Origin: DASPTT01 sp035623275
GTDB taxonomy: Bacteria > Actinomycetota > Acidimicrobiia > Acidimicrobiales > UBA8190
Length of the DNA: 15,597 nucleotides
Reading direction: 5' to 3'
Assembly: GCA_035623275.1 (NCBI GenBank)
Contig: DASPTT010000150.1
Span: 1 to 15,597 of the forward strand
Shown here: piece after piece, positions 1 to 7,300 of the stretch
How the letters are laid out: each line of letters begins with the position of its first letter
Numbering within the stretch: the stretch's first letter is position 1
The notes under the pieces: model-generated
Told to the model about the DNA's origin: nothing
Database searches by the model: none
The model's input: only the letters and a program-made list of their open reading frames with translations
Translations under genes and position numbers: made by a program

Positions 1-126
1 GCGCTTTTGTTGGGCCTTGGCCCGCGGCGACCCCGGGCGCGGGACGCGCGCCGGGACGGCGCCCCTTTCCGGCGACACCCCGGTCGGCTCGTCGGCCTCC
101 GGTGCGGACGGGTGCTCGCTGTCCAC
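1..126 (-). CDS. Start of an unidentified protein, cut by the window edge
   Basis: An open frame begins with GTG at 126 and runs without a stop to base 1, giving 42 codons. It starts 10 nt after the methyltransferase stop, and an AGGGA lies 7 nt upstream of the GTG, so it looks like the next gene of the leftward operon. The visible N-terminus (VDSEHPSAPEADEPTG..., ending in AKAQQKR) is hydrophilic and rich in Pro, Glu and Ala, then becomes basic. This could be a disordered cytoplasmic lead-in to a membrane or ATP-binding protein. Codon choice is GC3-rich like the neighbours. No family can be recognised from so little. The operon position suggests a role in glycan assembly or export, which is inference only. 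Confidence 0.5.
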   Translation of the reverse strand, partial: MDSEHPSAPEADEPTGVSPERGAVPARVPRPGSPRAKAQQKR

Positions 127-136
127 GGGACGGTCC

Positions 137-826
137 CTAGCGCGACGCGTGGAAGGCCATGCGCGAGCCGTGGTGCGACACGAGCCGCACGTCCCGGAAA
201 CCGACCTCGCGGAGCATGGCCTCGACGCACAGGCGGTTGGGTCCGAAGAAGTTCGACGCGTCGTTGTTCAGCGTGTCCCCGGGGTAGAAGACCATCATCG
301 GGCGGTCGTAGTCGAGCCCGTCGACGTGGGTCTCGAGGATGAGGGTGCCCGCGCACACCGAGTGGACGCGGCGCAGGTACCCGAGCGGGTCGGGGGAGTG
401 GTAGAGGACGCCGAGGAAGAGGACGACGTCGAACATGCCGACCGTCTCGGGGCCGATGTCCTCCACCGGGATCCACCGCTTTTCGACGGTGCTGCGCCGG
501 GCCCAGCGCGCGATGTCGAAGCCCTCGCCGTTGGTCATGGGATCGGCGGGGTGGCTCCAGCAGTAGTCGTCCGCGGCGACGACACGCGTCGCTCCCCGGG
601 TCTCGGCCTCGAAGGAGAAGAACCCGTCGTAGGCGCCGACGTCGAGGACGGTCTTCCCCTCCAGCGATTCCGGGAAGTCGAGGAGCTGGAGCTTCGCCCA
701 CGACTGGTCGATGCCCGGCGTCACGATGCCGTGGCCGAGATCGATCGTGTGGAACCACGGACGCGAGAAGACGAGCTCCTTGAGCAGCTCCACGTCGACG
801 TCGGCGGGCAGGTCAAGATCGGGCAC
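137..826 (-). CDS. Class I SAM-dependent methyltransferase, CmoB/DUF1698-like
   Basis: The 229-residue protein has a Rossmann-type methyltransferase fold. Motif I is VLDVGAYDGFFS (residues 60-71), followed by an acidic strand end VVAADD (82-87) and the post-motif FDVVLFLGVLYHSPDP (132-147). The spacing and the GVLYH-P-P motif resemble the CmoB/DUF1698 group, but the protein is shorter than CmoB and sits among glycosyltransferases. Methylation of a sugar or lipid-linked glycan, such as chain capping, is therefore more likely than tRNA modification (inference). I chose the GTG at 826: it has GGAAGGA about 8 nt upstream and overlaps the stop of the upstream glycosyltransferase by 14 bp, suggesting translational coupling. 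An extension to 889 would lie wholly inside the glycosyltransferase and adds only low-complexity residues. Confidence 0.82.
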   Translation of the reverse strand: MPDLDLPADVDVELLKELVFSRPWFHTIDLGHGIVTPGIDQSWAKLQLLDFPESLEGKTVLDVGAYDGFFSFEAETRGATRVVAADDYCWSHPADPMTNGEGFDIARWARRSTVEKRWIPVEDIGPETVGMFDVVLFLGVLYHSPDPLGYLRRVHSVCAGTLILETHVDGLDYDRPMMVFYPGDTLNNDASNFFGPNRLCVEAMLREVGFRDVRLVSHHGSRMAFHASR

Positions 827-3086
827 TGGACAGATCCTTCCCGGGGACCCTACCGGCCCGCAGGAGCTCGCGGTAGAACCCCTCGGCACCCTGGGCCATC
901 GCCTCCAGGGAGAAGTGCGACTCGTAGCGTGCTCGCCCCGCCGCGCCCATCGCCGTTCGGCGCTCGGGGGACTCGATCAAGGCGGCGAGGGCGCCGGCCA
1001 GGGCGGCGGGGTCGTCGGGGGGGACGAGCAGGCCGGTCTCGCCGTCGACGACGATCTCGGGCATGCCGCCCACCGCGCCGGCCACGACCGGCTTGGCGAA
1101 GGTCATGGCCTCGACCACCATCAGGCCGAACGACTCGTAGCGCGACGGGGCCACCAGCAGGTCGCAGCCCGCGTAGTAGCGCCACAGCAGGGGGTCGTCG
1201 AGGGCGCCCGTGAACTGCACGCGGCCCCGCCAGCGCGGCGTGGAGTCCTCGAACTCCTCGCGGTAGGTGCGCCCCGACGGCGAGGGGAGCGAGTCGTCGC
1301 CCACCACGGTGAACATCACGTCGGGGAACCGTTCGGCCAGCCCCGGCACCGCGGCCAGCAAGGTGTCGATCCCCTTGCGCGCCTCGAGGCGGCCCACGAA
1401 GAGGACCTGGACCTTGCCCGGGCGCGTCGCCGGGCGGACGGTGGCCGGGCGGTCGGCCACCCCGTGCGGGACCAACCGCGTGCGCTCGGGGCCCAGGGTG
1501 ATCCCGTACTCGGACTCGATCTCCTCGACGATGGCGTGGCTGTTGGCCAGGATGCCGTCCGCCCGGGCGTAGCAGTAGCGGTCGAGGTCGATCATCTGGC
1601 GGATGGTCGGGTCGTCGCCGGCGAGGCGGGCACCCATGGCGGTGTCCACCCGGGCAACGGTGGCGATGGGCGTGTGCAGGCTGACCAGCACCCGGAACCG
1701 CCCGTCGACCAGCGCGGCGATCCCCTCGGAGTCCCAGTTCGGTGCCTCGACGATGTCGACGGGTCGCAACCCGTGGATGCGCAGCAGCTCGGCGTGCATG
1801 GAGGCGGCGTAGTCCCACAGATGTGCGGGGACCGCCGGCAGCCCCGGGTGCGCGCCCGCCGGGGGCGGCTGGGCGGCCACGGGGATCCGGTGCACCCACA
1901 CCCCGTCCTCCAGGTCGATGCGCGGGTGGTCCGCACCCCTGGTGAGCACCCGCACCACGTGGCCGGCGCGGGCCAGGCTCGTCGCCATGCCGTGGACCAC
2001 GCGGGCGATGCCGTTGACCCGCATCGGCGGGTACTCCTGGGACAGGAAGCACAGGTGCAGCTTCCCGCCCGGCGGCCGGGTCGTCGGGAAGAGGAGGAAC
2101 GGCGCATGTCCCTCGCCGAACCACGCCGCGGGCCTGGTGCGCGGCGGACCGGCGAGGAACGCCCGGTAGCCGGCCTGGGGCCCGTCGCGCCGGTCGAGGT
2201 CGAACGTGGCCCGATCGGCCACCGACAGGCGGCCCTGCGCGGCGGCGTCGTCGGCCTCGAGCGTCCGGTCGTGGAGGAAGGACGTGAGATCGGCGGCGAT
2301 GTCGGTGAAAGGCAGGTACCCGGTGGCATGGCGCAACGCGAAGTAGGTCTTGTTCTTGAAGATCGAGTAGTGGTCGCGCACGAGGTCGGGCTCGTCCCGC
2401 ACGGTGCTGGGCAGGAACTTGTGGTAGACGAACCCGTCGTCGAGGGGCCGGACGAGGTAGCCGGCGTCGACGAGGCGCCGGCAGAGGTCGGATTCGTCGT
2501 GGTAGTACTCGAATTCCTCGTCGAAGCCCCCGACCGCCACCAGGGCGTCGCGCCGGAAGCTCGAGTTGGTCCCCATGGTGTACGGGATGACGTTGCTCCC
2601 CGGCGCGCAGATGGAGGGGACGATGTCGAAGTCGGGGTCCCGTTCCACCCAGGCGTTGCCGAGGCGGTCGACGAAGCTCGACCACGCCTGCACGTAGAAC
2701 CCCGACTGGTTGTAGACGGGCCCGCCCGCGGCAGCCACCTCGGGGTCGTCGTAGGCCTGGACCAGGGGGCCGAGCCAACCAGGGTCGGGATAGGCGTCGT
2801 CGTCGATGAAGGCGACGATCTCGCCTGCCGCCAGGCGAATGCCGATGTTGCGCGACTCGGACAGGTTGCGCGATCCGCACCGACCGGTCTTGATGCGCCC
2901 GGCGTACTCCGCCAGGACCGCCTCGGTGTCGTCGGTGGACGGCCCGTCGACCACCACCACCTCCAGGGCCTGGTGGTCGAGCTGTGCCAGCGCCGCCAGG
3001 GTGAGACGCAGGCTCTCCGCGCGGTTGTAGGTGTTGACCACCACCGACACGGACCGTGCCACGGCAGGACCGCGTGCCGTGCTCAT
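813..3086 (-). CDS. Two-domain glycosyltransferase, GT2 fused to GT4
   Basis: The 757-residue protein contains two complete glycosyltransferase modules. Residues 11-310 form a GT-A fold GT2 domain: SVSVVVNTYNRAES at 12-25, VVVVDGPSTDDT at 43-54, the metal/nucleotide motif FIDDDAYPDPGW at 93-104, and GGFDEEFEYYHDESDLCRRL at 186-205. Residues 343-745 form a GT-B fold GT4 domain: a glycine-rich entry EYPPMRVNGIARVVHG (351-366), FVGRLEARKG (563-572), and the EX7E motif E651/E659 in YESFGLMVVEA, then GGMPEIVVDGETGLLVPPDDP. Both active sites look intact. Such fusions add two successive sugars, using nucleotide-sugar donors at the cytoplasmic face. The ATG at 3086 overlaps the upstream stop as ATGA. 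The longer frame back to 3908 is antisense-like shadow inside the preceding gene. Confidence 0.9.
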   Translation of the reverse strand: MSTARGPAVARSVSVVVNTYNRAESLRLTLAALAQLDHQALEVVVVDGPSTDDTEAVLAEYAGRIKTGRCGSRNLSESRNIGIRLAAGEIVAFIDDDAYPDPGWLGPLVQAYDDPEVAAAGGPVYNQSGFYVQAWSSFVDRLGNAWVERDPDFDIVPSICAPGSNVIPYTMGTNSSFRRDALVAVGGFDEEFEYYHDESDLCRRLVDAGYLVRPLDDGFVYHKFLPSTVRDEPDLVRDHYSIFKNKTYFALRHATGYLPFTDIAADLTSFLHDRTLEADDAAAQGRLSVADRATFDLDRRDGPQAGYRAFLAGPPRTRPAAWFGEGHAPFLLFPTTRPPGGKLHLCFLSQEYPPMRVNGIARVVHGMATSLARAGHVVRVLTRGADHPRIDLEDGVWVHRIPVAAQPPPAGAHPGLPAVPAHLWDYAASMHAELLRIHGLRPVDIVEAPNWDSEGIAALVDGRFRVLVSLHTPIATVARVDTAMGARLAGDDPTIRQMIDLDRYCYARADGILANSHAIVEEIESEYGITLGPERTRLVPHGVADRPATVRPATRPGKVQVLFVGRLEARKGIDTLLAAVPGLAERFPDVMFTVVGDDSLPSPSGRTYREEFEDSTPRWRGRVQFTGALDDPLLWRYYAGCDLLVAPSRYESFGLMVVEAMTFAKPVVAGAVGGMPEIVVDGETGLLVPPDDPAALAGALAALIESPERRTAMGAAGRARYESHFSLEAMAQGAEGFYRELLRAGRVPGKDLSSARS

Positions 3087-4336
3087 GGAGTCACCTCTGA
3101 CGCACCCGAGAGCTCGTCGAGACGGGCGTCCATGGCGGTGCGGAGGTTGCCCGAGAGCCCGGCGGGCGACGCCTCGGCCAGCTCGGCCACCAGCGAGATG
3201 AAGCGCCGGGTGTAGGCCGAGGCCGAGTAGTCCTCCAGGTGGCGGGCCACCGCCGCGGACCACGTGGCGAAGTCCGCGTCGCCCGACGCCGTCGGCATCC
3301 GGACGGGCGCGACGCCAACGCCGGCCGAGGACAGGCGCCCGACCACGTCGCGCAGTGCCTCGGTCAGGCCCGCCACGTCGCCGGTGGGGACCAGCGTGCC
3401 CAGGCCGCCGACGACATTGGGCAGGTTGCCGGCGCCGTAGCCGACGACGTAGCAGCCCGCCGTGTACGCCTCGACCACGGGGACGCAGTACCCCTCGTGG
3501 TACGAGGGGATCACCAGCACGTCCGACTCGGCCAGCAGCTCGGCGATGTGCTCGTCGGACGGCGTGGCCACGAGCGACAGGCGCCCGGCGCCGCCGTGGC
3601 GGTCGAGGCCGCGCTCCACCTGGTCCATCACCAGCGGGTCCGAGAAGCGCGGGTTGCCGGCCAGGGTCAGTGTGAAGCGGTCGTCGCCCGCCGCCCAGAG
3701 CGTGCCCACGGCGTCGAGGAGGTCCGCGACCCCTTTCGCCCGGACGAAGCGCCCCAGGAACAGCAGGCGGACCGGGCCGTCGAAGGAACCGAAGTCCGAT
3801 CGTCGCCGCGACGCGGCGACGTGGGCCGGGGGTAGGTGGAGGACGGCGAGCCTGTCCTCGGGGATGCCGATGGACCGGTCGAGCTCGACGTTGAATTCGC
3901 TGTCGCACGCCACCCGGTACGCCAGTGCCAGGTTGTGGCGCTGGAGGATCGACAGCTCACAGCCGCGCTTGACCTCGGGCACGTCCACGAGCTCGGGCGG
4001 CGTCGTGTTGTGCTCGGTGACCATGATCGGGCGACCGGGCGGGACGACGAACACGGCGTCGAAGATCTCGTAGCGCATGCCGAACTCGAACATGTGCGCG
4101 TCGGCACGCCAGAACTCGTCGTGGCCGAAGAGCGTGGCCGCGTTGGGTGCGGCCCGGATGAAGGGTGCGTGGAAGTCGCTCGCCTGTGCGAACACCGTCG
4201 TGTCGACGCGGGCGCCGAGGCGGTTCAGCCCGTCGAGGACGTCGAGCTTGCAGGTGAGGCTGTTGGACACGGCGTCGTGGCGGACGTAGATGCCCGAGTA
4301 CAGGGCGACGTGCAGGTCGGCATGGGCACGGGTCAT
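3083..4336 (-). CDS. GT4-family glycosyltransferase
   Basis: This 417-residue protein has a GT-B architecture. The N-terminal half begins HVALYSGIYVRHDAVSNSL (9-27) and contains VTEHNTTPPELVDV (106-119), which fits an acceptor-side domain. The C-terminal donor domain has LLFLGRFVRAKG (191-202), an AGNPRFSD stretch (226-233) and the EX7E pair E281/E289 in YHEGYCVPVVEA, followed by a phosphate-binding loop GYGAGNLPNVVGG. These features match retaining GT4 enzymes that move a sugar from a nucleotide-sugar donor. The exact sugar cannot be read from sequence. The ATG at 4336 has GGAG about 9 nt upstream. Its stop overlaps the GT2-GT4 start by 4 bp, so the two enzymes are probably made in a fixed ratio for consecutive steps. 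Confidence 0.88.
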   Translation of the reverse strand: MTRAHADLHVALYSGIYVRHDAVSNSLTCKLDVLDGLNRLGARVDTTVFAQASDFHAPFIRAAPNAATLFGHDEFWRADAHMFEFGMRYEIFDAVFVVPPGRPIMVTEHNTTPPELVDVPEVKRGCELSILQRHNLALAYRVACDSEFNVELDRSIGIPEDRLAVLHLPPAHVAASRRRSDFGSFDGPVRLLFLGRFVRAKGVADLLDAVGTLWAAGDDRFTLTLAGNPRFSDPLVMDQVERGLDRHGGAGRLSLVATPSDEHIAELLAESDVLVIPSYHEGYCVPVVEAYTAGCYVVGYGAGNLPNVVGGLGTLVPTGDVAGLTEALRDVVGRLSSAGVGVAPVRMPTASGDADFATWSAAVARHLEDYSASAYTRRFISLVAELAEASPAGLSGNLRTAMDARLDELSGASEVTP

Positions 4337-4374
4337 CGGCTCAGGCTCCGGGGGCGCGGCGCGGCACCGGCCGG

Positions 4375-4686
4375 TCAGCGGCGCGCGTCGTCGCCGACGA
4401 TCTTCTCCAGCGCCTCGACGCGCTCGGTCAGCTCGGCGACCGTCTCGCGCAGTGCCTGGAGCTCGCGGGCCTGCATGCGGGCGTGCGCGTTCTGCGTGGA
4501 CACGGCGTTGAGGATCATGGAGATCGACCGGTCGAGGTTGACGTGGGCGCCCCCGAGCGCGGCACGCAGCTCCTCTTCGTCCCTCCGCAGCGGCTCGGTC
4601 GCCTCGGCGATGCGCTGGTCGATTCGCGCGTAGGCGCGGCTCGTGGCGGGGCGTGCCATGCGCTTGACCCAGTCCTTCGCCGTCAT
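4375..4686 (-). CDS. Small coiled-coil protein leading the glycosyltransferase operon
   Basis: A 103-residue, charged, soluble protein. The N-terminus is basic (MTAKDWVKRMARPATSRAYARID), the middle is acidic (residues 35-40, RDEEEL), and residues about 72-98 form clear heptads with Leu/Val at a and d positions (LQALRETVAELTERVEALEKIV). There is no signal peptide or membrane helix. Short coiled-coil proteins of this type are often found beside surface-glycan glycosyltransferases in actinobacteria, where a scaffold or length-control role is possible; that is inference. It lies 38 nt upstream of the GT4 gene on the same strand and is probably the first gene of the operon. Only a weak ribosome site (GGTGA) precedes the ATG. 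I cannot assign it to a named family. Confidence 0.72.
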   Translation of the reverse strand: MTAKDWVKRMARPATSRAYARIDQRIAEATEPLRRDEEELRAALGGAHVNLDRSISMILNAVSTQNAHARMQARELQALRETVAELTERVEALEKIVGDDARR

Positions 4687-4706
4687 CTGCCGGTCACCGG
4701 CCGCTC

Positions 4707-4715
4707 ACTCTAGCA
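4707..4715 (-). promoter_or_regulatory. Candidate extended -10 promoter for the glycosyltransferase operon
   Basis: On the minus strand the sequence TGCTAGAGT fits an extended -10 element (TGn followed by TAnnnT). It lies 20 nt upstream of the coiled-coil gene ATG at 4686, in the 67-nt gap after the DUF2079 gene. No good -35 hexamer is visible at 16-18 nt. The same TGnTAGAGT form occurs at 8879-8887 ahead of the propeller gene. Confidence 0.35.
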
Positions 4716-4753
4716 GCGCACCCAATTCGCCCCCCTTCCGGCCGTGCGCCGTG

Positions 4754-6397
4754 TCAGGGGTTCATCTGCGGTTGGCCCGGTTGGACGGGAAGCTGGATGG
4801 AGACGGCCCCCCTGGGCGGCGTCCAGCGCAACAGGGTCACGCCGTTGCGGTCCAGGAGCGTCCGGGCGTGCAACTGGTTCCGCACCGTGTCGCGCGCGGC
4901 GACCACGACGAAGCCCGGAGTCGTCTGGGCACCGGCCGTCGAGATCACGAAGTAGACCGGCCGCCCGTACAGGATGAACGGCTGGAGGTTGCTCCACCAC
5001 ACGCTCATGTACTGGCGGGTGGCGAATCCCCCGGCGACGCCCTGCGAGGCGATGACCTGCGCGTCCTGCGGGATCATCGCCCGGGCTTGGGCCAGCGTGG
5101 CGGCGGCGGCGGGCGGCACGACGGCGAACTCGTGGCGCGCCCCGTCGAGCTTCGGCAGCGAGTACGCCAGCGACGACACGAGCACGAACGCACCGAGGAC
5201 GCCGGCGGCGACCGCGGCCGCCCGGCCGGGCCGGCTGTGGGACGGGCCGCCGCCGCGTATCCCCGCCGGACGGCGCGGCTGCCGTTGGAGCAGCCACTCC
5301 AGGACCATGACGGTGCCGACCGGCACCAGCAGGAGCACCACCAGGTTCTGGAAGGCGAAGGTGATGAACACGTCGTTGAGCTGCAGGGCGTTGGGCACCG
5401 ACGTCGCCAGCGCGACGAACACGACCCAGGGCGAGAGGATGCCGATGACGCCCCCCGCCTGCAGGTTGTGGAACGCGAGGCGCCAGCGAAGGTGCAGCAT
5501 GTGCAACGGCCGGCTGGGGTGTCGGATCATCCCCCAGATCACGTCGGTCATCGAGATCGGATGGCCGGGTGCCACCGTGGCCAGGTACCCGAGCCCGCCG
5601 GCGATGTTCGAGCCGATGTTGGCGCCGAGGAGCGACACCATCTCGAGCCACGCCACCCCGGCGACCGCGATGACCGCGCCGATGCGGCGGTTCGGGCGCG
5701 AGGTCACCGCGGCGGTGACACCGAGGGCCACCACATAGGTGGCGGCCACGTCGCCGTTGAGCAAGGTGAGCACGATCCACACCAGGGCGCGTCGCCGACG
5801 GCCGTTGTAGAGGTCGCGGGCCGCGAGCACGAGGAAGAAGGTGGCGAGCGCCTGGAAGTGGAAGTCGAACCAGTCGGCGAGATAGAAGCCCGGGTTCACC
5901 AGGAGCAGCGTGACGAATCCGAGCGCCAGCGCCGCGCGGGGCAGGCGCCGCTCGTCGTGGCGCTCGAGCACGTCGAGGACCCACCGGAAGCACACGAGCT
6001 CGGCTCCGACCTGGGCGGTCTCCTGGACCCACTTGAGGTCGACGGCGCTCGGGTGCAGCCAATAGAGCAGTGAGAGCGGCCACATGGCCAGCTCGAGATG
6101 GTTCTTGGCGAACCCGAACGGTCCGATGACGGTCATGGGCGCGCCGAGGTGGCCGTGGGCGATGAGGTAGAAGGCCTGCGCGTACACGGAGAAGTCGCCG
6201 GTGAGGTCGAAGTGGTCGTAGAGGCGCGTGCCCACCACCAGCATGAACACCCACTGGACCCCCAGCGCGGCGTAGCCGGTCCACGCCACCCAGCGGGGCA
6301 TCGGGTAGGTCGGGCGACGCGTCGGTGCGGGGCGCGGCTCGTCGTGGCGGCCGGCGCGTGCGGGCTCGGTCAGCACGGGAGGCGACGTGGCGGCCAC
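4754..6397 (-). CDS. DUF2079-type polytopic membrane protein, GT-C-like
   Basis: The protein (547 residues from the GTG at 6397) has a short cytoplasmic Pro/Arg-rich lead (1-34), a first helix at about 36-57, nine to ten hydrophobic segments in all, and a soluble C-terminal tail of roughly 100 residues. After the first helix come LTGDFSVYAQAFYLIAHG (65-82) and FAKNHLELAMWPLSLLYWL (96-114). An Asp in the first outer loop followed by a His-containing loop and Pro-rich helix is the layout of DUF2079 proteins, which resemble polyprenyl-phosphate-sugar-dependent GT-C glycosyltransferases. A role in outer-face sugar transfer is inferred. The start is uncertain: the GTG has no Shine-Dalgarno but sits 8 nt after TAGCAT, which would suit a leaderless transcript. 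An ATG at 6301 would give 515 residues. Confidence 0.82.
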   Translation of the reverse strand: MAATSPPVLTEPARAGRHDEPRPAPTRRPTYPMPRWVAWTGYAALGVQWVFMLVVGTRLYDHFDLTGDFSVYAQAFYLIAHGHLGAPMTVIGPFGFAKNHLELAMWPLSLLYWLHPSAVDLKWVQETAQVGAELVCFRWVLDVLERHDERRLPRAALALGFVTLLLVNPGFYLADWFDFHFQALATFFLVLAARDLYNGRRRRALVWIVLTLLNGDVAATYVVALGVTAAVTSRPNRRIGAVIAVAGVAWLEMVSLLGANIGSNIAGGLGYLATVAPGHPISMTDVIWGMIRHPSRPLHMLHLRWRLAFHNLQAGGVIGILSPWVVFVALATSVPNALQLNDVFITFAFQNLVVLLLVPVGTVMVLEWLLQRQPRRPAGIRGGGPSHSRPGRAAAVAAGVLGAFVLVSSLAYSLPKLDGARHEFAVVPPAAAATLAQARAMIPQDAQVIASQGVAGGFATRQYMSVWWSNLQPFILYGRPVYFVISTAGAQTTPGFVVVAARDTVRNQLHARTLLDRNGVTLLRWTPPRGAVSIQLPVQPGQPQMNP

Positions 6398-6440
6398 GAC
6401 GCCCGATGCTACCGAGTGCCGGTGCTCGGGGACCGGAGGC

Positions 6441-6470
6441 CCGGGGCGGGCGGCGGCTCGTCCGCCCCGG
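6441..6470. repeat. Nine-bp GC inverted repeat in the divergent intergenic region
   Basis: CCGGGGCGG (6441-6449) and CCGCCCCGG (6462-6470) are perfect inverted arms separated by 12 nt. They lie in the 168-nt gap between the divergent DUF2079 and GT2 genes. The element could be an operator, or a hairpin in the leader of either transcript. In DNA this rich in G and C, chance pairing is also plausible. The rest of the gap shows no gene. Confidence 0.35.
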
Positions 6471-6509
6471 CGGGACGGGGCGGTTTCCCACCCGATCGGT
6501 GTCCCGCGC

Positions 6510-6527
6510 GACGATAGAGACGATAGA
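6510..6527 (+). repeat. Tandem 9-bp repeat upstream of the DPM-synthase-like gene
   Basis: GACGATAGA occurs twice without a gap (6510-6518 and 6519-6527), 38 nt before the ATG at 6566. It is the most AT-containing stretch of the intergenic region and so the likeliest place for the -10 region or an activator site of the plus-strand operon. No clean -35/-10 pair is visible. Confidence 0.35.
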
Positions 6528-6565
6528 GCAGCCCCCGGCGCTGGAAAGCTGGCTGACGAGCCCGA

Positions 6566-7300
6566 ATGCCCAAGAAAGTCGCAGTGGTCATCCCCTGCCT
6601 CAACGAGGCCCGCAGCATCGTCGCGGTGCTGGAGAAGATGCCGGTGAAGGAGCTGGCCCACGACGAGCTGGAGCTCGAGGTCCTGGTCATCGACAACGGG
6701 TCGACCGACGACACCGCCGAGCTGGCGCGCCGGGCGGGCGCGCAGGTGGTCCACGAGGCTGCACCCGGCAAGGGCAACGCGCTGCGCACGGGCTTTCGCA
6801 ACTTGCCCGACGACGCCGACTACGTCGTGATGCTCGACGGCGACGACACCTATGACCCCCGGGAGATGCCCCGCCTCCTCGAGCCGCTCACCTCGGGATT
6901 CTGCAGCGTCGTCATCGGCTCCCGCCTCCAGGGCAAGATCATCGACGACTCGATGCACCAGTTCCACCGGCTGGGCAACTGGGTGTACACGCACCTGGTT
7001 CGGCTCAGCTACCGGGTGAACGTGACGGACGTGCTCACCGGCTACTTCGCCTGGACGCGTCCCGCGCTCGACGATCTGGCGCCCGAGCTGCGCTCCTCGG
7101 GCTTCGCCATCGAGATGGAGGCCATCACCAAGCTGGCGCGCCTCGGGTACGACATCTACTCGGTGCCCATCAGCTACCACCCGCGAAGGGGTGAGTCGAG
7201 CCTGCGCCCCTTGCTCGACGGGTTCCGGATCCTGCGCATGTACCTGCGCAACCTGCGATGGCGCCCGAGCCGGTCGCGGGCCCCGGCGAGCCCGCGTTGA
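6566..7300 (+). CDS. GT2 glycosyltransferase, polyprenyl-phosphate sugar (DPM) synthase-like
   Basis: This 244-residue protein shows the classic single-domain GT-A fold of dolichyl/polyprenyl-phosphate mannose or glucose synthases. It has VAVVIPCLNEARSI (5-18), VLVIDNGSTDDTAELA (39-54), the Lys/Gly segment PGKGNALRTGF (67-77), the metal-binding MLDGDDTYDP (89-98), and TDVLTGYFAWTR (154-165). No membrane anchor follows, as in the soluble bacterial forms. Family knowledge says it transfers a sugar from GDP or UDP to a polyprenyl phosphate on the cytoplasmic side of the membrane. The sugar is unknown. The next gene, an overlapping polytopic membrane protein, is a plausible consumer or partner of the lipid-linked sugar. 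Only a weak GGAAAG lies upstream of the ATG. Confidence 0.87.
   Translation: MPKKVAVVIPCLNEARSIVAVLEKMPVKELAHDELELEVLVIDNGSTDDTAELARRAGAQVVHEAAPGKGNALRTGFRNLPDDADYVVMLDGDDTYDPREMPRLLEPLTSGFCSVVIGSRLQGKIIDDSMHQFHRLGNWVYTHLVRLSYRVNVTDVLTGYFAWTRPALDDLAPELRSSGFAIEMEAITKLARLGYDIYSVPISYHPRRGESSLRPLLDGFRILRMYLRNLRWRPSRSRAPASPR

Noticed and set aside
711..3215. Long plus-strand open frame antisense to the glycosyltransferases
   Set aside because: It mirrors the high third-position GC of the real minus-strand genes, has low-complexity Gly/Val/Arg/His composition, and matches no fold. The minus strand has clear glycosyltransferase motifs.
3087..3908. N-terminal extension of the GT2-GT4 protein to 3908
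   Set aside because: The extra 274 residues are Arg/Pro/Gly low-complexity and lie wholly within the upstream GT4 gene. The ATGA start at 3086 directly precedes the GT2 fold.
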